DNA of 64,000 nt from Chamaecrista fasciculata (Eukaryota > Streptophyta > Magnoliopsida > Fabales > Fabaceae), in NCBI GenBank assembly GCA_003254925.1, contig QANZ01001255.1, forward strand, positions 1-64,000, written 5' to 3'. This document shows positions 45,952-57,647 of the stretch, in pieces. The notes beneath the pieces are model-generated. The model was not told the DNA's origin, searched no databases, and was given only the letters and a program-made list of their open reading frames with translations. Both the position numbers and the translations under genes were made by a program. Numbering within the stretch: the stretch's first letter is position 1; each line of letters begins with the position of its first letter.

Positions 45952-46722
45952 AAATAATGTGAAAGTAATGTTGGGTGCCTGGAGATTAATGTTAGATGAA
46001 TTTGTGGGTGTATAAATGTATTTTTGAACCTTTTTTAACATTCTGTTGGTGAATTTTTTAACTTCTTAACCTTTCATGTGTATGTGCATCACACATTCAC
46101 GCACATAAATCTCACTTTGTTGCCTTGGTGATGGATCGATGGTGTGTATTAGTGTGCTTTGTTGCCTTGGTGATGGATTGATGATGTATATATTAGTGCT
46201 TAATTGCTTATAGTGTGAATGTTTTATTAGTGTATATTATTAATCACTTCTTTTATGTTTTATGTTTTATTTTATATAATTATTTTTAAAGAAAACAAAA
46301 TAGTATTTTTTTTCCATATAAAATTATATTATATACAATTTGAGTTTTTATTTTTTAAGAATAAATGCATGGCCAATTCTTAGACCATTTAAAAAATGTG
46401 CTAGCCCAGCCTAGCCCTAATAACAATGGGCCAATGCGGGTTTGGGTCGAGTCGACTCGTACTAACAGCTTAGTTCGCTTCAAGAAATCTCGCAGAAATG
46501 ATACGTTGTCGTGTCTCGTGACATTGGCAATTTTTTCTGACGATGATCTTCTTGCTGTTGAGTGAGTTCTGAATTGACATAGCAAAGGAAGAGTGGGGGA
46601 TCAATGGCTATGGGTCGATTTTGACTCCGATCTAAGTCACCTAGATCTGATAAAGATGATGTGGCTGAAGACGATGGTGACGACATCGATAGTTCTAATG
46701 ATAGTGATGTAGAAGAATGAGT

Positions 46723-46840
46723 GGAAGTTGAGATTATTTAACAAAGTTTAATTTGGGATTTTCACTTTTTATCTTACAAGAAAAAAAAGTGAAAATCCCA
46801 AATGAACCCCTAAACTTCGTTAAATAATCCCAACTTCCGC
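46723..46840. repeat. Inverted repeat (hairpin, about 48-bp arms)
   Basis: The left arm 'gagattatttaacaaagttt' + 'gggattttcacttttt' is matched by the right arm 'aaaaagtgaaaatccc' + 'aacttcgttaaataatccc'. The spacer is about 10 bases. It may be a small foldback element; no TSD was assigned. Confidence 0.65.
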
Positions 46841-46964
46841 TCGTTTTCTTTTTGTTAAATTATTTAATATGGTTAGAGTGTAAGGATTTTGGCCCCAAAA
46901 AAAATGGTTAGAGATAAAGATAAAATTGACCAAAATATAAAACACTAAGGACAAAATTGACCGC

Positions 46965-47568
46965 TGATAAACTGGAAAATGACTGGCACTTACCTAGTTC
47001 ACCGGAGAGGGCTGCAAGAGCCAAGTGTTGAGCAAGAACCTGCAAAAGCTTCACAGGGGGGCCCTGCGAAGTGTACTCCGACGCTCAAGTTAGTAAGAGA
47101 GTAATCAGAGAGTAAGAGAATTTTAGAGTGTAAGAAGTAGCTAACCTTGAACTGGTGAAATGGGCTCTATTTATATAGCAGGGAGGAGAGAGGTGGCCAG
47201 CGTGCGGGGCGGACCACGTACTGGACACGATCTCCACCAGCGAAGATGGTGGAGACCGAGATTTGCGGAGCAAGGCAATCGTGGGAGATTGCGTGTTGTG
47301 TCTCTAGGCGGGCGCCTAGAAACTGGAGATCGTGGGTATGAACAAGTCAGTAACCCACGATCTCCCGTAGCGTGGATTGCGGAGCGGGGTAGTCGTGGAT
47401 GACCACGTGTCATTTGGGGGACGGGCGCCAAGACCCAGGATGGATCACGGTCACCCCTACTTGGGCTTAGGGCGCCCGATTGACTCGAGGGCGCCTCGCA
47501 AGGTGCGGAGAGGAGAAGAGGCCCGATGCGAGGGCCGTTTAGGCGTACGCCCAAATAGTGATGTATCA
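46965..47568 (-). mobile_element. Family B (Gypsy) solo LTR, minus orientation
   Basis: It is the complement of the family B LTR, from TGATAAACTGG to GATGTATCA, 604 bp, flanked by a perfect 5-bp duplication ACCGC (46960-46964, 47569-47573). No internal region is present, so it arose by LTR-LTR recombination. Confidence 0.92.
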
Positions 47569-47573
47569 ACCGC

Positions 47574-48271
47574 AAAAAATAAAAGATTAAAGACGAAACT
47601 GATAGTTGGTGTATAATTTGAGAACTAAACAAATACTTTAGCCTTAAAATATTTATCATTTTTCAAAGACCAATTATTAATTTACTCATTTATGATTTAT
47701 CTAATATCTACCACATTTGACATTTTCATTTGGGTATGCTCTATGTTGTATGGTCTCCCCCACTCTATAAATGTGCAAATTCTTGCCTACCTATCTTTGT
47801 CTTTCGTTCTTTCTCCTTCTACTCCTCTAGAAACTGCAGATAAAGGCAAGAGAGTACTATTCAAACTTTTAATACCTCATTCAAGTAAGTTCTCTCTTTT
47901 TCTTTCGTTTTTTAATCATCTTAATTATTTTGATGTCCTTCTTCATGTATTAGTTCTCTCTTGTAATGTATTTTCTCTGCAGTTAATTAAATTCAGTATA
48001 TGCGTTTTTTAAGGATTGGAAATGAATCCAATTGATTCGATGAATTCAGTTTTTTTTTTCTTTTCATTAATATTCAACACATGAAAGTCTACTTCTCATA
48101 ATTTTCTTTGATGTCCAAATGAAATATATATATATATATATATATTGTTTTAATTTTTTGAGCCCAATAGACATATCGTTTTATTATTTGTACGATACTT
48201 GAGTCGAGAATTCTTATAATAAATATAATAATATAATTTTTTTACTTGATAAATAATATATTATATATTAT
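47574..48271. other. No gene supported; promoter-like patch near 47763
   Basis: A 'ctctataaatg' TATA-like word at about 47763 is followed by a CT-rich stretch that resembles a 5' leader, but no coding sequence follows. A (TA)n run lies at 48126-48146. Confidence 0.35.
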
Positions 48272-48847
48272 GGCAAAACACTCTTTCGTGCCCCTAAGTT
48301 TGCAGTGATTTTCAGTTATGTCCCTAACGTTTCATTTGTGTCAGTTGTGCCCCCAACGTGAAACGTTAGTTTCAATTATGCCCCCACTCTCGTTAGTGTA
48401 TCGTTTTTCGGAACTTTTGAGCTTCAATCCGTGTTCGTTTCAATTTGTTTTGATAAATGAGTTTATGGGTACTCATTGTCGGCTCCTATGAATCATTTTG
48501 CACATGGAAATTTTGAGAAAAATGCTTCGTTTTGCTGCATTTCGTTTTGGTCCTTTTTAGGGTTGATTGGGTCCGATTTTCTTCGGATTTGAGGCTATTT
48601 TGAGCTTAATCTTTGAAATTAATCCAAGGAATCAAGTTTGTGATGTCCGAAAATTAAAACCCATATGAAATCTGATAAAAAACGAGCTCAAATCGTGTGA
48701 AAATGGTATTTTTTTTGTGGATGATTGAAATTGGGAGCATAATTGAAACTAACGTTTCATATTGGGGGCACAACTGACACAAATGAAACATTAGGGGCAT
48801 AACTGAAAATCACCAGAAACGTTAGGGGCACGAAAGGGTGTTTTGCC
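48272..48847. mobile_element. MULE-type element with GGCAAAACAC ends
   Basis: Inverted ends 'ggcaaaacactctttcgtgc' and 'gcacgaaagggtgttttgcc' belong to arms of about 130 bp. The flanks share a 9-bp AT-rich word (TATATATTA) allowing one shifted base, consistent with a Mutator-type duplication. The interior is non-coding. A fragment of the same type is at 24990-25075. Confidence 0.75.
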
Positions 48848-49333
48848 TATATATTATTTATTAAACGGACTTGAATGGTGAACAATTTCAATTTTCAATA
48901 CATAAAGGTCCCTAATATATAATTTTGATATTTTATGAAATAAATTGTGTATTATTTTATAGAAAAATTATAAATTTTAATCTTTTATAAATCAAATTAT
49001 TAAATCAGAAATATTTTAAAGATAATTAATTTATTTTAATATTAAAGAGCACTCATATCGTGCATTTCACAACCTGGACAATGACATGGAATGCTGCAAT
49101 ACGTGATTCTTTACATCAACAAACCGTTGAAAAGTTACACGCACACTACGCGATATATAATTTAAAAAGGGAATTAAAATTAAAATTTGTACTAAAAAAA
49201 AAAGGAATTAAATTTAGAAAAATTAAAAAAGAAAGTTGCATTTTTCTGTGTTCCACATATACCCCTATGACGTGTAAGATATTACTGCGTCTTCAGACGC
49301 ACGCGGTTTGGTTTCCCTTGTATTCTTTTGTAG
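48848..49333. other. AT-rich spacer; no gene supported
   Basis: A reading frame at 49060-49401 has no recognisable domain and runs into the adjacent MITE. Confidence 0.4.
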
Positions 49334-49804
49334 AGAAACCTATTATTTGGTCTCTCCTTTCTCACAATTTTAACTATTCGGTTCTTGCATTTTTGAAATA
49401 GATTATTTGGTCCTTAAAAAATTAGAAATGTCAACTCGTTAGTCCCTGTAGCCTATCTTCGTTACTAACATTAATGACATAACCGTTAAGTGCATATGTA
49501 ACACGTTAAATGTCACATATTTAAGATTTGGTACTCCCTACGGTTTGGGATTTGTGAATGATTTAATAATTTATGCTTTATGGAAGTTTCACGTGCAATA
49601 CAAATATTCGGGTCTGACTCACTTTTAGGCTAATTTAATTGTGTTTGTTGATTCGGCTTGGTTAGTTTAGATGATTAGAATGTTAAAGTGGCATTTAACA
49701 GTGCTATGCTAATATTTAACCTCTAGTAGTTGATAATTATGATAAATGAGTGATTAAATAGTTGACATTTTTAATTTTTGAATGACCAAATAGTAAGTTT
49801 CCTC
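49334..49804. mobile_element. Foldback MITE in the promoter of the NHL gene
   Basis: The arms 'gaaacctattatttggtc' and 'gaccaaatagtaagtttcc' are inverted, with further pairing inside ('ttagaaatgtcaact' against 'agttgacatttttaa'). It ends about 55 bp before the TATA box of the next gene. TSD not resolved. Confidence 0.6.
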
Positions 49805-49858
49805 TTTTTTTTTTTTACTTCTTTACTTAATAAGCTCACAAAACTATCTCACACTCAC

Positions 49859-49869
49859 TATATATATAT
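49859..49869 (+). promoter_or_regulatory. TATA box of the NHL gene
   Basis: A TATATATATAT run after 'ctcac' and 66 bp before the start codon, followed by a CT-rich leader, gives a normal plant core-promoter layout. Confidence 0.6.
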
Positions 49870-49934
49870 TCTCTCTTTCTCATTTCGCATACCTCTCAGA
49901 TATTTCTTTGACTCGTTCCTAAGTGACTCACTCA

Positions 49935-50720
49935 ATGGCCGACCGAGTTCACCCACGTGACTCACCTCCCTTCTCCGGCGAGTCTCAAGATCACGCCGCC
50001 GTGACCACCAAGCCAACCCCGCCGCCGCCGCCGGGAACCTACGTCATCCAAATCCCCAAAGACCAAGTCTACCGCGTTCCCCCGCCGGAAAATGCTCGTC
50101 GCCAAAACCAATACTCTCGCCGGAAACCTCGCCGGAGCTCTTGCTGCTGCTGCTTCTGCTGGTTCATCGGTCTCATTTTCATCCTCCTCATCCTCATCGC
50201 CATCGCCGCCGGCATCCTCTACCTCGTTTTCCGTCCTAAGTCGCCGGACTACACAATCAACACCGTCTCCGTCAAAGGCGTAAATCTCACCGCCGCCGCC
50301 TCCGCCGCGATCTCGCCGGAGTTCGACGTCGCCGTTCGAGCGAATAACCCTAACGGCAAAATCGGAATCTACTACGAAAAAGATAGCTCCGTCGAAGTTT
50401 TCTACAATAAAGTAAGGCTATGTAACGGAGCGTTACCGGCGTTTTATCAGCCGTCAAATAACGTGACGGTGTTTCAGACGGCGTTAAGGGGAACGGACAT
50501 TGAGCTAAAGAGTACGGATCGGACGGCGTTGGTGAACGCTCAGAACAAACGGAAGGTGCCGTTAACGATGAAACTGAGGGCGCCCGTCAAAATCGAGGTG
50601 GGTTCCGTTAAGACGTGGAAGATTACCGTTAAAGTTGACTGTGATATAACGGTGGACGGTTTAACGACGAAGGCCAAGGTGGTTTCGAAAAGTTGTGATT
50701 ACGGTGTTGATTTGTGGTAG
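49935..50720 (+). CDS. NHL13: NDR1/HIN1-like LEA_2 membrane protein (NHL13-like)
   Basis: Single-exon gene of 261 codons. Members of this family sit in the plasma membrane, and several act in defence signalling. NHL13 itself has been linked to bacterial immunity in Arabidopsis. The start MADRVHPRDSPP matches the NHL13 N-terminus as I remember it, so I prefer the ATG at 49935 to the in-frame one 12 bases upstream. The cytosolic part is proline-rich (PPPPPGTYVIQIPKDQVYRV) and ends in a basic patch and a Cys cluster (70-75), a possible S-acylation site. One transmembrane helix lies at about 77-98. The LEA_2 domain follows (about 125-240) with the NPNG motif (138-141) and potential N-glycosylation at N117 and N176. 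The end VDLW is typical of the group. The coding sequence is GC-rich compared with its AT-rich surroundings. It lies downstream of, and on the same strand as, the LRR-RLK gene. Confidence 0.93.
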   Translation: MADRVHPRDSPPFSGESQDHAAVTTKPTPPPPPGTYVIQIPKDQVYRVPPPENARRQNQYSRRKPRRSSCCCCFCWFIGLIFILLILIAIAAGILYLVFRPKSPDYTINTVSVKGVNLTAAASAAISPEFDVAVRANNPNGKIGIYYEKDSSVEVFYNKVRLCNGALPAFYQPSNNVTVFQTALRGTDIELKSTDRTALVNAQNKRKVPLTMKLRAPVKIEVGSVKTWKITVKVDCDITVDGLTTKAKVVSKSCDYGVDLW

Positions 50721-51114
50721 TAATTAGTTATTACTGCTAATTACTATTAGAGTTACAACGATGCCGTTTTGGCTTATTATACATGTTTGGCATAATTATA
50801 CATTTATACTTGTTTTATAGGGATTTTTTTGCACAGAGATTTTCTGAATTTGGTACAGAATAATCAAATAATATATAGCGTTCGGATTTCCTATAGTCTT
50901 TTGTAGGCTGTAGCTCTATTTATCATCATCACAATAATTCGATTTCAGGTAGAACAAGAAAAGAAAAGGGCAAATAACAAAAATTGTTGTTTACATGAAT
51001 ATTTTTTGGACAACAAAGAGCCCCTTGAATAAGCTTATAGAAAAAAAAATTATTTATCAATTTTTTTCTAAAAGATCTTTAGACTAAAATACTAATATTT
51101 TTAAGGTTAAAGTG
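50721..51114. other. 3' flank of the NHL gene; nothing else seen
   Basis: Contains the likely 3' untranslated region. No clear AATAAA stands out ('gaataatcaaataata' near 50860 is a possible loose signal). Confidence 0.35.
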
Positions 51115-51490
51115 TAAATTTGGTCTCATATTTTTTATTGAGATCTCAATTTGGTCATGTATTGTTTTTTGTTGCACTTTTGGTCTTATATTTTTACAAA
51201 ATAACTTAATTTGGTTTCATATATTTTAGTCAAGTTGCAGAATTGGTATCATATCTTTGCAAAATGAATAAAAAGATATGATACCACTTTTGCATTTGAG
51301 TTTGACACAAAGATATATGACCATTTTTGCAATTGAACAAAAGTTGTAACTAAATCTGCAAAAAAAAAAAAAGATATGGGATCAAATTGAAAACTGACCC
51401 AAAAATATGAAACAAAAGTGTAACAGAAAAAATATGAGACGAAATTGGAAACTAAGCAAAAAAATATAGGACCAAATTTGTGCTTTGACC
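51115..51490. mobile_element. MULE foldback MITE, family M (copy 7)
   Basis: The ends GGTTAAAGTGTAAATTTGG and CCAAATTTGTGCTTTGACC are inverted. The right flank is a poly-T run followed by TAATTTTTAA, similar to the left flank TATTTTTAA, so the duplication may be masked by poly-T expansion. Confidence 0.7.
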
Positions 51491-51968
51491 TTTTTTTTTT
51501 TAATTTTTAAAATTGTTTTGATAGGACAAAATTACTTTTAATTAATAAATTGACAAAAAGAATATTTTTTCTAAGTGCTTTAAGTTTTAAGTGAAAACTA
51601 CATAATTAAACTTCTTAAAAAACTTTATTTTAACTTTTTTTTAACTTCTCTTTTTTTTTTAAAAAATATCCAAACAAAATTTTATGTTTATAAAAGATTT
51701 TTTTTAATTAAAAAGATGCATTTTAGATTAAAAAAAAAAACTTATCCTAATGGGTCAAAGTATCTACTGAATGTCTGAATCCGAAATTTAAATACAATAG
51801 TTTTAACTTTTTTTTTAAAAAAAAAAGTTATATCACAATATATTCTTTACATATATATTTTTTGGTATGGATTCCTTACATAAATACTCTAACAAAAGTA
51901 ATTTTGCATATATATATATATATATATTTATGGATCACAATATTTTGTTTAATATAATTTTATATAAA

Positions 51969-52405
51969 TTAAATGTCAAAATCTCAGTTTGGTCCTTAAA
52001 TTGTAAGGTGAATTTTGTTTTGATCTTTAAATTAGTTTTTCTTTCGTTTTCGTCTTTAATTTTTTTTTTCCTTGTTCCATCTTTAGTGCCAATAATAATT
52101 GTTTTTGGTTTTTATGAGTTGGACACTCGAAGTAGGTAATTTCTTTCTCATATTTTTTTAATAAGTGAGTTGGTGAGAGACAAAAAAAAGTATTTCTTTT
52201 TAGAAAAAAAAAATCGATACAAATTTATTTCTAATTATCCATGCATAGATAATTAAAGAAATCAGACTGAATCACGTTTTGGACTAATAATAGAGTAAAT
52301 AAAAAAGTTTGAAGATCGAAATAGAATGAAAGATAGTTTTGGTGCCAAAATAAAATTTACTATATGGTTGAAGGACAGAAATAAAATTTTGTCCAAAATT
52401 AAAAA
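51969..52405. mobile_element. Foldback element, diverged
   Basis: 'ctcagtttggtccttaaattgtaaggtgaattttgtttt' on the left pairs loosely with 'aaataaaatttactatatggttgaagga' on the right. No TSD was found. Confidence 0.45.
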
Positions 52406-52712
52406 GCCAAAGTGAGAAGTGTGACTATTTAAATTTTACTTTCTTTCTTTTTATCTTTAATTACAATAACTTGTAATATTTAACAAATTAATAAAAGTAT
52501 CTTCATTTATAGTATTTCAAAATAGTTGTTCTTGAATTTTAAAGAATTTTTATACTAAATGATTTTTCAGAAGAGTTTTTAAAAAAATATAATGTTTTTA
52601 TGGAAATCCGCAATATCACAAAATTAGAGGTAATAACTAATAAGAGAAATTAAAGATGTCCACAATCAACATCTTTTTTTTATGAAAGATGTCCACAATA
52701 ACAATTGAGAAT

Positions 52713-53205
52713 CAGTGTTGTCATAACCGAATCGGACAAAGACTCGGACAAGTGTTCGGTTCACGGTCGGATCGGTTGAATCGGTCAGACCGAATGTTTG
52801 AACCGGATGATGCAATAAATAATTATTTTTAATATATTAAATATAAACCCTCAATATTTTTTTTTTTTGGGTCTAAGAGATGCATTAAATTTATTAATTT
52901 ATTAGATAAGTAAAACAATTGGTAAGAGATAGCTAATAGAGCTTCACAGTTGGGATGGTAAAGGTGCTGGGAGTGTGAAGAAAGGGCATGGGTTTGATCC
53001 CTACAAGGCTCAAAATGATTTTTTGTAAAAAAAATTGAGAACCGCCGGTCCGGTCCAGCGGTTGGACCCGGTTTTCCGGTTCTTGGCCGGTTATTTCCGG
53101 TCCAACCATCATTCCGGTTCAAATGGTTGAACCAACTCGCTTGTGTCTTCGGGTAGCGGTCCAACCGGTCCGACCGGCCGGTCCAGTCCGGTTTTCACAT
53201 CACTG
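52713..53205. mobile_element. hAT-type MITE with 'aaccgg' ends (copy 2)
   Basis: The left end CAGTGTTGTCATAACCG and the right end CGGTTTTCACATCACTG are inverted, and the 8-bp duplication TTGAGAAT (52705-52712, 53206-53213) is perfect. Inside, at about 52945-53015, a tRNA-like segment has box-A-like 'gttgggatggtaaaggtg' and box-B-like 'gggtttgatcc', so a SINE piece may be nested here. Confidence 0.85.
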
Positions 53206-53213
53206 TTGAGAAT

Positions 53214-54546
53214 AAAGATTATGTTTTTCTCAATTGGGACGGAATGGGCAAAATACATGTAGTTTATTTTCTTCATTGTCCTAAAAGCCACAATTTGCAA
53301 AAAAAAAAAAAAATGTACAAACAATTTTTTTAGTTACGAGATTATCAAGCAAAATAATTATGTTATTATTACTATTATTCTTAAACTTTCTTTTTGTTTT
53401 CTTCCCAAATAACCTTATCAATGAGGCTACACAACATAAATCTCAATTCTTTAATTAAATATTATGGTAAACTTGACAGCTTATTAGGTTTCTTGTTTTT
53501 TTTTTCTATGCTTGCATTCCAGTTTCCACAAAACGTTTGCATGTATATTACTATATTCTACTCATAATATCAAATAATATAAATGTAACTACTACACTGC
53601 TATATTATGAGTTTATGACTTATGAGCATAAGTTCCCATATTTACATGAATATGACGGGGTATAACTAAATTAAAAAATTACGAAGTAAGAGCACGACAA
53701 TATTTATTTAAATACAAAATTATAAAATATAATTTGATATGATTTTTTTAAGAGATTTTGTTTAATAATTTGAAAAAGATGAAGTTCTAATATATAAAAA
53801 AATAAAATTAGATAAAATATTGTAGTATTTTACAAAATAAAAATAAATAAAATTTATATTTTACATTTTAAAATTATTTAAGATTATTCAAAAAAATATG
53901 ATAGAGGCATGTATTCTATAATACTATTTTTAAAGAATCGGTACTTCATAACTCATGAAACTTACAATAAAATTTACAAAGTCAATGGACAATTAATAAG
54001 GGACATTTTTTAAGATAGTGGGTTATTGATGAAGGTGTATTTTAGAAAAGGTAGATTTGTTGTTAAATAGAAAGAATGACCAAAAACTATTTTTTATTAT
54101 GTTTAAAATATGTAATATGCTTTAATTCCAGTGACTATAACCCTTCAAAAAATCGAAATATGATATTAATGAATTCATTATATCAATTATGCATGTTCTA
54201 ATTAAATTTTCTCATAGAAGACAGACATAAAAGATGTACGTGTATGCAGTCTAACATAAAAATTTAGTTACAATACAAAATTTTTATGAACTTTAGTTAT
54301 CATGCAACTCTTTTTTTTCAATTGTAAAAAGTGATGAAAGATTTTTTGAATTTTTAATCTTACACAAAAATTTCATTTTGCTATAATTTTCACTAAAAAA
54401 TCAAGTTACTTTTTTTTTAAAAAAAATTTAATGGCTGTTGCATTTAGATTTATTCAAACCTAAAACTAACTATTATTTTGATTTAATAATAGCTAGAAAA
54501 ATAAATTTTCCCATGAATATCTTAATAAAAAAATAATTTTATAAGT
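53214..54546. other. AT-rich spacer; no gene supported
   Basis: Very AT-rich DNA with homopolymer runs and no defendable features. Confidence 0.4.
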
Positions 54547-55151
54547 TGATAAACTAGAAAATGGGTAGCACTTACCTAGTTCACCAGTTGTGGGCTGCAA
54601 GAGCCAAGAGTTGAACAAGAACCTGCAAGAGCTTCACAGGGGGGCCTGCGAAGAGAACTCTGACGCTCAAGTTAGTAAGAGAGTGATATGAGAGTAAGAG
54701 AATTCTGGAGTGTAAAGAGTAGCTAACCTTGAACTGCTGAGATGGGCTCTATTTATAGAGCAGGGAGGAGAGAGGTGGTCAGTGCGCGGGGCGGACCACG
54801 TAACCAAACACGATCTCCACCAGCGGAGATGGTGGAGACCGAGATTTGCGGAGCAAGGCAATCGTGGGTGATTGCGTGTCACTTCGCATGGCGGGCGCCA
54901 GGCAACTGGAGATCGTGGGTGTGAACAAATCCGTAGCCCACGATCTCTCGCAGCGTGGATTGCGGAGCGAGGTAGTCGTGGATGACTACGTGTTATTTGG
55001 GGGGCGTGCGCCAAGACCCTGGATGGATCATGGCCGCCCCTAACTGTGCAGAGGGCGCCCGATTGGCTCGAGGGCGCCTTGAAAGGTGTGGAGGGGAGAA
55101 GAGGCCCGGTTCGAGGGCCGTTTAGGCGTACGCCCAAATAGTGATGTATCA
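54547..55151 (-). repeat. 3' LTR of the full-size Gypsy element
   Basis: 605 bp from TGATAAACTAG to GATGTATCA, the complement of the family B LTR. It carries the same TATA box (complement of 'ctctataaatagagcc' near 54758) and the same subrepeats. Confidence 0.92.
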
Positions 55152-55155
55152 CAAG

Positions 55156-55164
55156 TCCCTCCTT
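55156..55164 (-). other. Polypurine tract of the full-size element
   Basis: The complement of TCCCTCCTT gives AAGGAGGGA 4 bases before the LTR, the same as at 39484. Confidence 0.7.
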
Positions 55165-55426
55165 AAAGAAGCAGACGTGTGCGTCTGTTGCTGCCTCAGG
55201 CGGGCGCTCAGAGAGGGAAGCGATCGATGGAACCAACGCCGGGGGCATGCACGCAAGTTAGATGGGCGCTCGGAGATGAAGCCTTGGAGGCAAAGCCTTG
55301 GCGGCGGCCTCCGGCGGCAACCCCGAAGGGAAGGCCTTGGAGGCGTACGCCCAAAATGTGCAGGAGTACTTGTCCCCGCGGAGGAAACGGGAAAGGTCGA
55401 GCGTCCATAACGAGGGAAAATGGATC

Positions 55427-57511
55427 TGTTGGGAATCCTAGGCGCCTAAGGCAGCGGAAGCAAAAATAAAATAAAAAATAACGCCTAGGTCCTATGATTC
55501 CCGAACGGATCCGCTAGTAGAATTTAAAACTTTTGGTTAGTGTTATACCTCAGAGTTTCAAAACCGATGGTTGTACGGGGCGAGTTCCACGGAGTCCACT
55601 CCCAGAGTTCTCCCTCTGCCAGTAATCCACACGAACAGTTTCTTTGATCACCGAGGTGCTAGCCTCCAAATTCTTTTCTCAAAAGAATTTCCGGGACCAA
55701 TCTACAGACCTCTGAATTTTCAAGAACTCCTTCTTGATAATTCAGTAATGGAGGTGGCGCTAGAAGAATCCCTCCACAAGAACTCCTTCTTGCCTATTCT
55801 TCTCTCAAAACCCTAATTTTAAGAGTAAAGTCGAAATTCCCTAACTCTTAGAGAAAGTCGACTTTCTCTATGTGTGTGTGCAAAGGATTATTTTCTNCGA
55901 CTTTCCCTAATGTGTGTGCAAAGGAATTTTTCTCTCTCTAACTCTTAGGAGGAAAAATAAAACTAGGGTTTCACACTTGTGTGCATGGGGCAAGTCGACT
56001 TGCCCCCTTTAAATAGGGAAGAATTTTGGTGATTTAAAAATTCCTAAAATAAAGATATTTTGATAATATAATTGTTTTAGGCCTTGAATTTATAATTATA
56101 ATATTACCTTAATATTATATTTAAATTCAAAATGCAATCTTGGAGAATCAAATTGAGAGATCAAATCTCCCAATGGGACCCACCAAGATGGCGCCTAATC
56201 CCTCTTTAATTATCCTTGGAATTTAATTAATCAAAAACCTCTAATTTTTGATTCACCAAAGATATTAAAAGATATTCACCAAATCTTTTGAATTTCAAAT
56301 CTCCATTTGAATTTCAAATATTATTTGAATTAAATAAAACAATTTTATTTAACCCAAAAATATCCCAAAAAGGCGCCACCCTCTCCTATTTATTAGGAAT
56401 TTTATAATTCAATAATTTCCTAACTCTTAGGAACATTATCCAGAATTATTTTCCTAATATTTAAATTGCCTATAATTAATCTCATTAATTATATTCAATT
56501 ATTAATATTTAAATTTGTCCCACAAATCTAAATATGTCATCTGTAGATTAATTAAGACCAGACCTAATGTCCCAGACATTTCCTCTGTGTCTTAAATCGT
56601 GTCACTCGCGTGACCCACGAATTAACCCTAATTCGTGTCCCACTCGAATGGTGATCAGTTCCTGCTCGTGTGTGACCCAGCAGGCCCCACGTGAAGTTGG
56701 CAGTAGGGCATCCCCATGACCTACAAGTTGTGAGCGGACTCTAGCAAGCCATCACAACTACCCAAAATCCGTGAGTTATCGTTCGGTAACCGGAAGAACG
56801 ACTTAACCTCAGTACCTCCGTGTACGTGATCCGTTTGTCCTACGATATCTTGGTCATGGACTAGGCACAGGTATGTCATCCATAATCCAAACCTCAACTT
56901 TCTCGATTCCTTGAGTAAGTCCCAAATCCCAGCGTGGCCACGCATTTTCCTGGACAGACTCATCGAGGGCGCCAGTTAGATATCTCTCATCTTAATGAGG
57001 GACAAAATCCCATTTTGGCCAATCCACATTCCACTGCAAAGCAATCAACCAGCCCCGTACTCAGCCCGTATAACTACCCTGTTACGGGCAGCGTTAGACT
57101 AAGCCAAAGACTGACAACTGCAACGCTGGAATAGTCATTGACCTCAGGTCAAAGGCATCGCTACAGGCGTACTAGGAGAGACTAGCTGATGACTAAACCC
57201 ATGCAGGACTCTCCGGGTCAGTCCAGCAATTCGTAACCACCTTACGTAATTGCACCATGACTCTCGTCCCAGCATCTAGTGCGTGCATCTCATGCACCGA
57301 GGTCATGCTGGTCTTAGTTCATTTTTGCTCCCACAAAAATAATCGACCAGGGACAATTTTAGATTAATTATCTCATAATTAATCATGGACGTTATCATAG
57401 TAAACATGCAAATGATATGACAACACATTAATTTATCTTCCATAAATTAATAATATGTTCACAACATATTTATCAAATAAAATGATTGGCCCTAGGGCAC
57501 AATCTCCAACA
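55427..57511 (+). mobile_element. Solo Copia-type LTR (2085 bp) with 5-bp TSD
   Basis: Starts TGTTGGGAATCCTAGG and ends GGCACAATCTCCAACA, flanked by a perfect 5-bp duplication GGATC (55422-55426, 57512-57516). There is no internal sequence, so it arose by recombination between two LTRs. A 'ctttaaatagg' TATA-like word lies near 56009. It contains one undetermined base at 55897. The terminal words fit large Copia-type LTRs of plants, but no protein is available to prove the superfamily. Confidence 0.85.
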
Positions 57512-57640
57512 GGATCGTCGAGATTTCCATGGCGGGCGGCCATGTGGTAGGTAGGGATGTCCTGTCAAAGACACGTGTCGCAACCCGGGAGGCGGAAATT
57601 TGAAAATTCAGAAACGCCTCGTGTACCGCGCTTGCGAGGG

Positions 57641-57647
57641 TATAAAA
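57641..57647 (+). promoter_or_regulatory. TATA box of the antisense gene (full-size copy)
   Basis: TATAAAAG within 'cgagggtataaaagggcc', followed about 30 bp later by the presumed start and 168 bp later by the leader-intron donor. The same box and context are found on the minus strand at 39159-39165. Confidence 0.65.

Noticed and set aside
52945..53015. Possible tRNA gene (box A and box B words)
   Set aside because: There is no cloverleaf with a plausible acceptor stem. It is more likely a SINE-like piece inside the hAT MITE.
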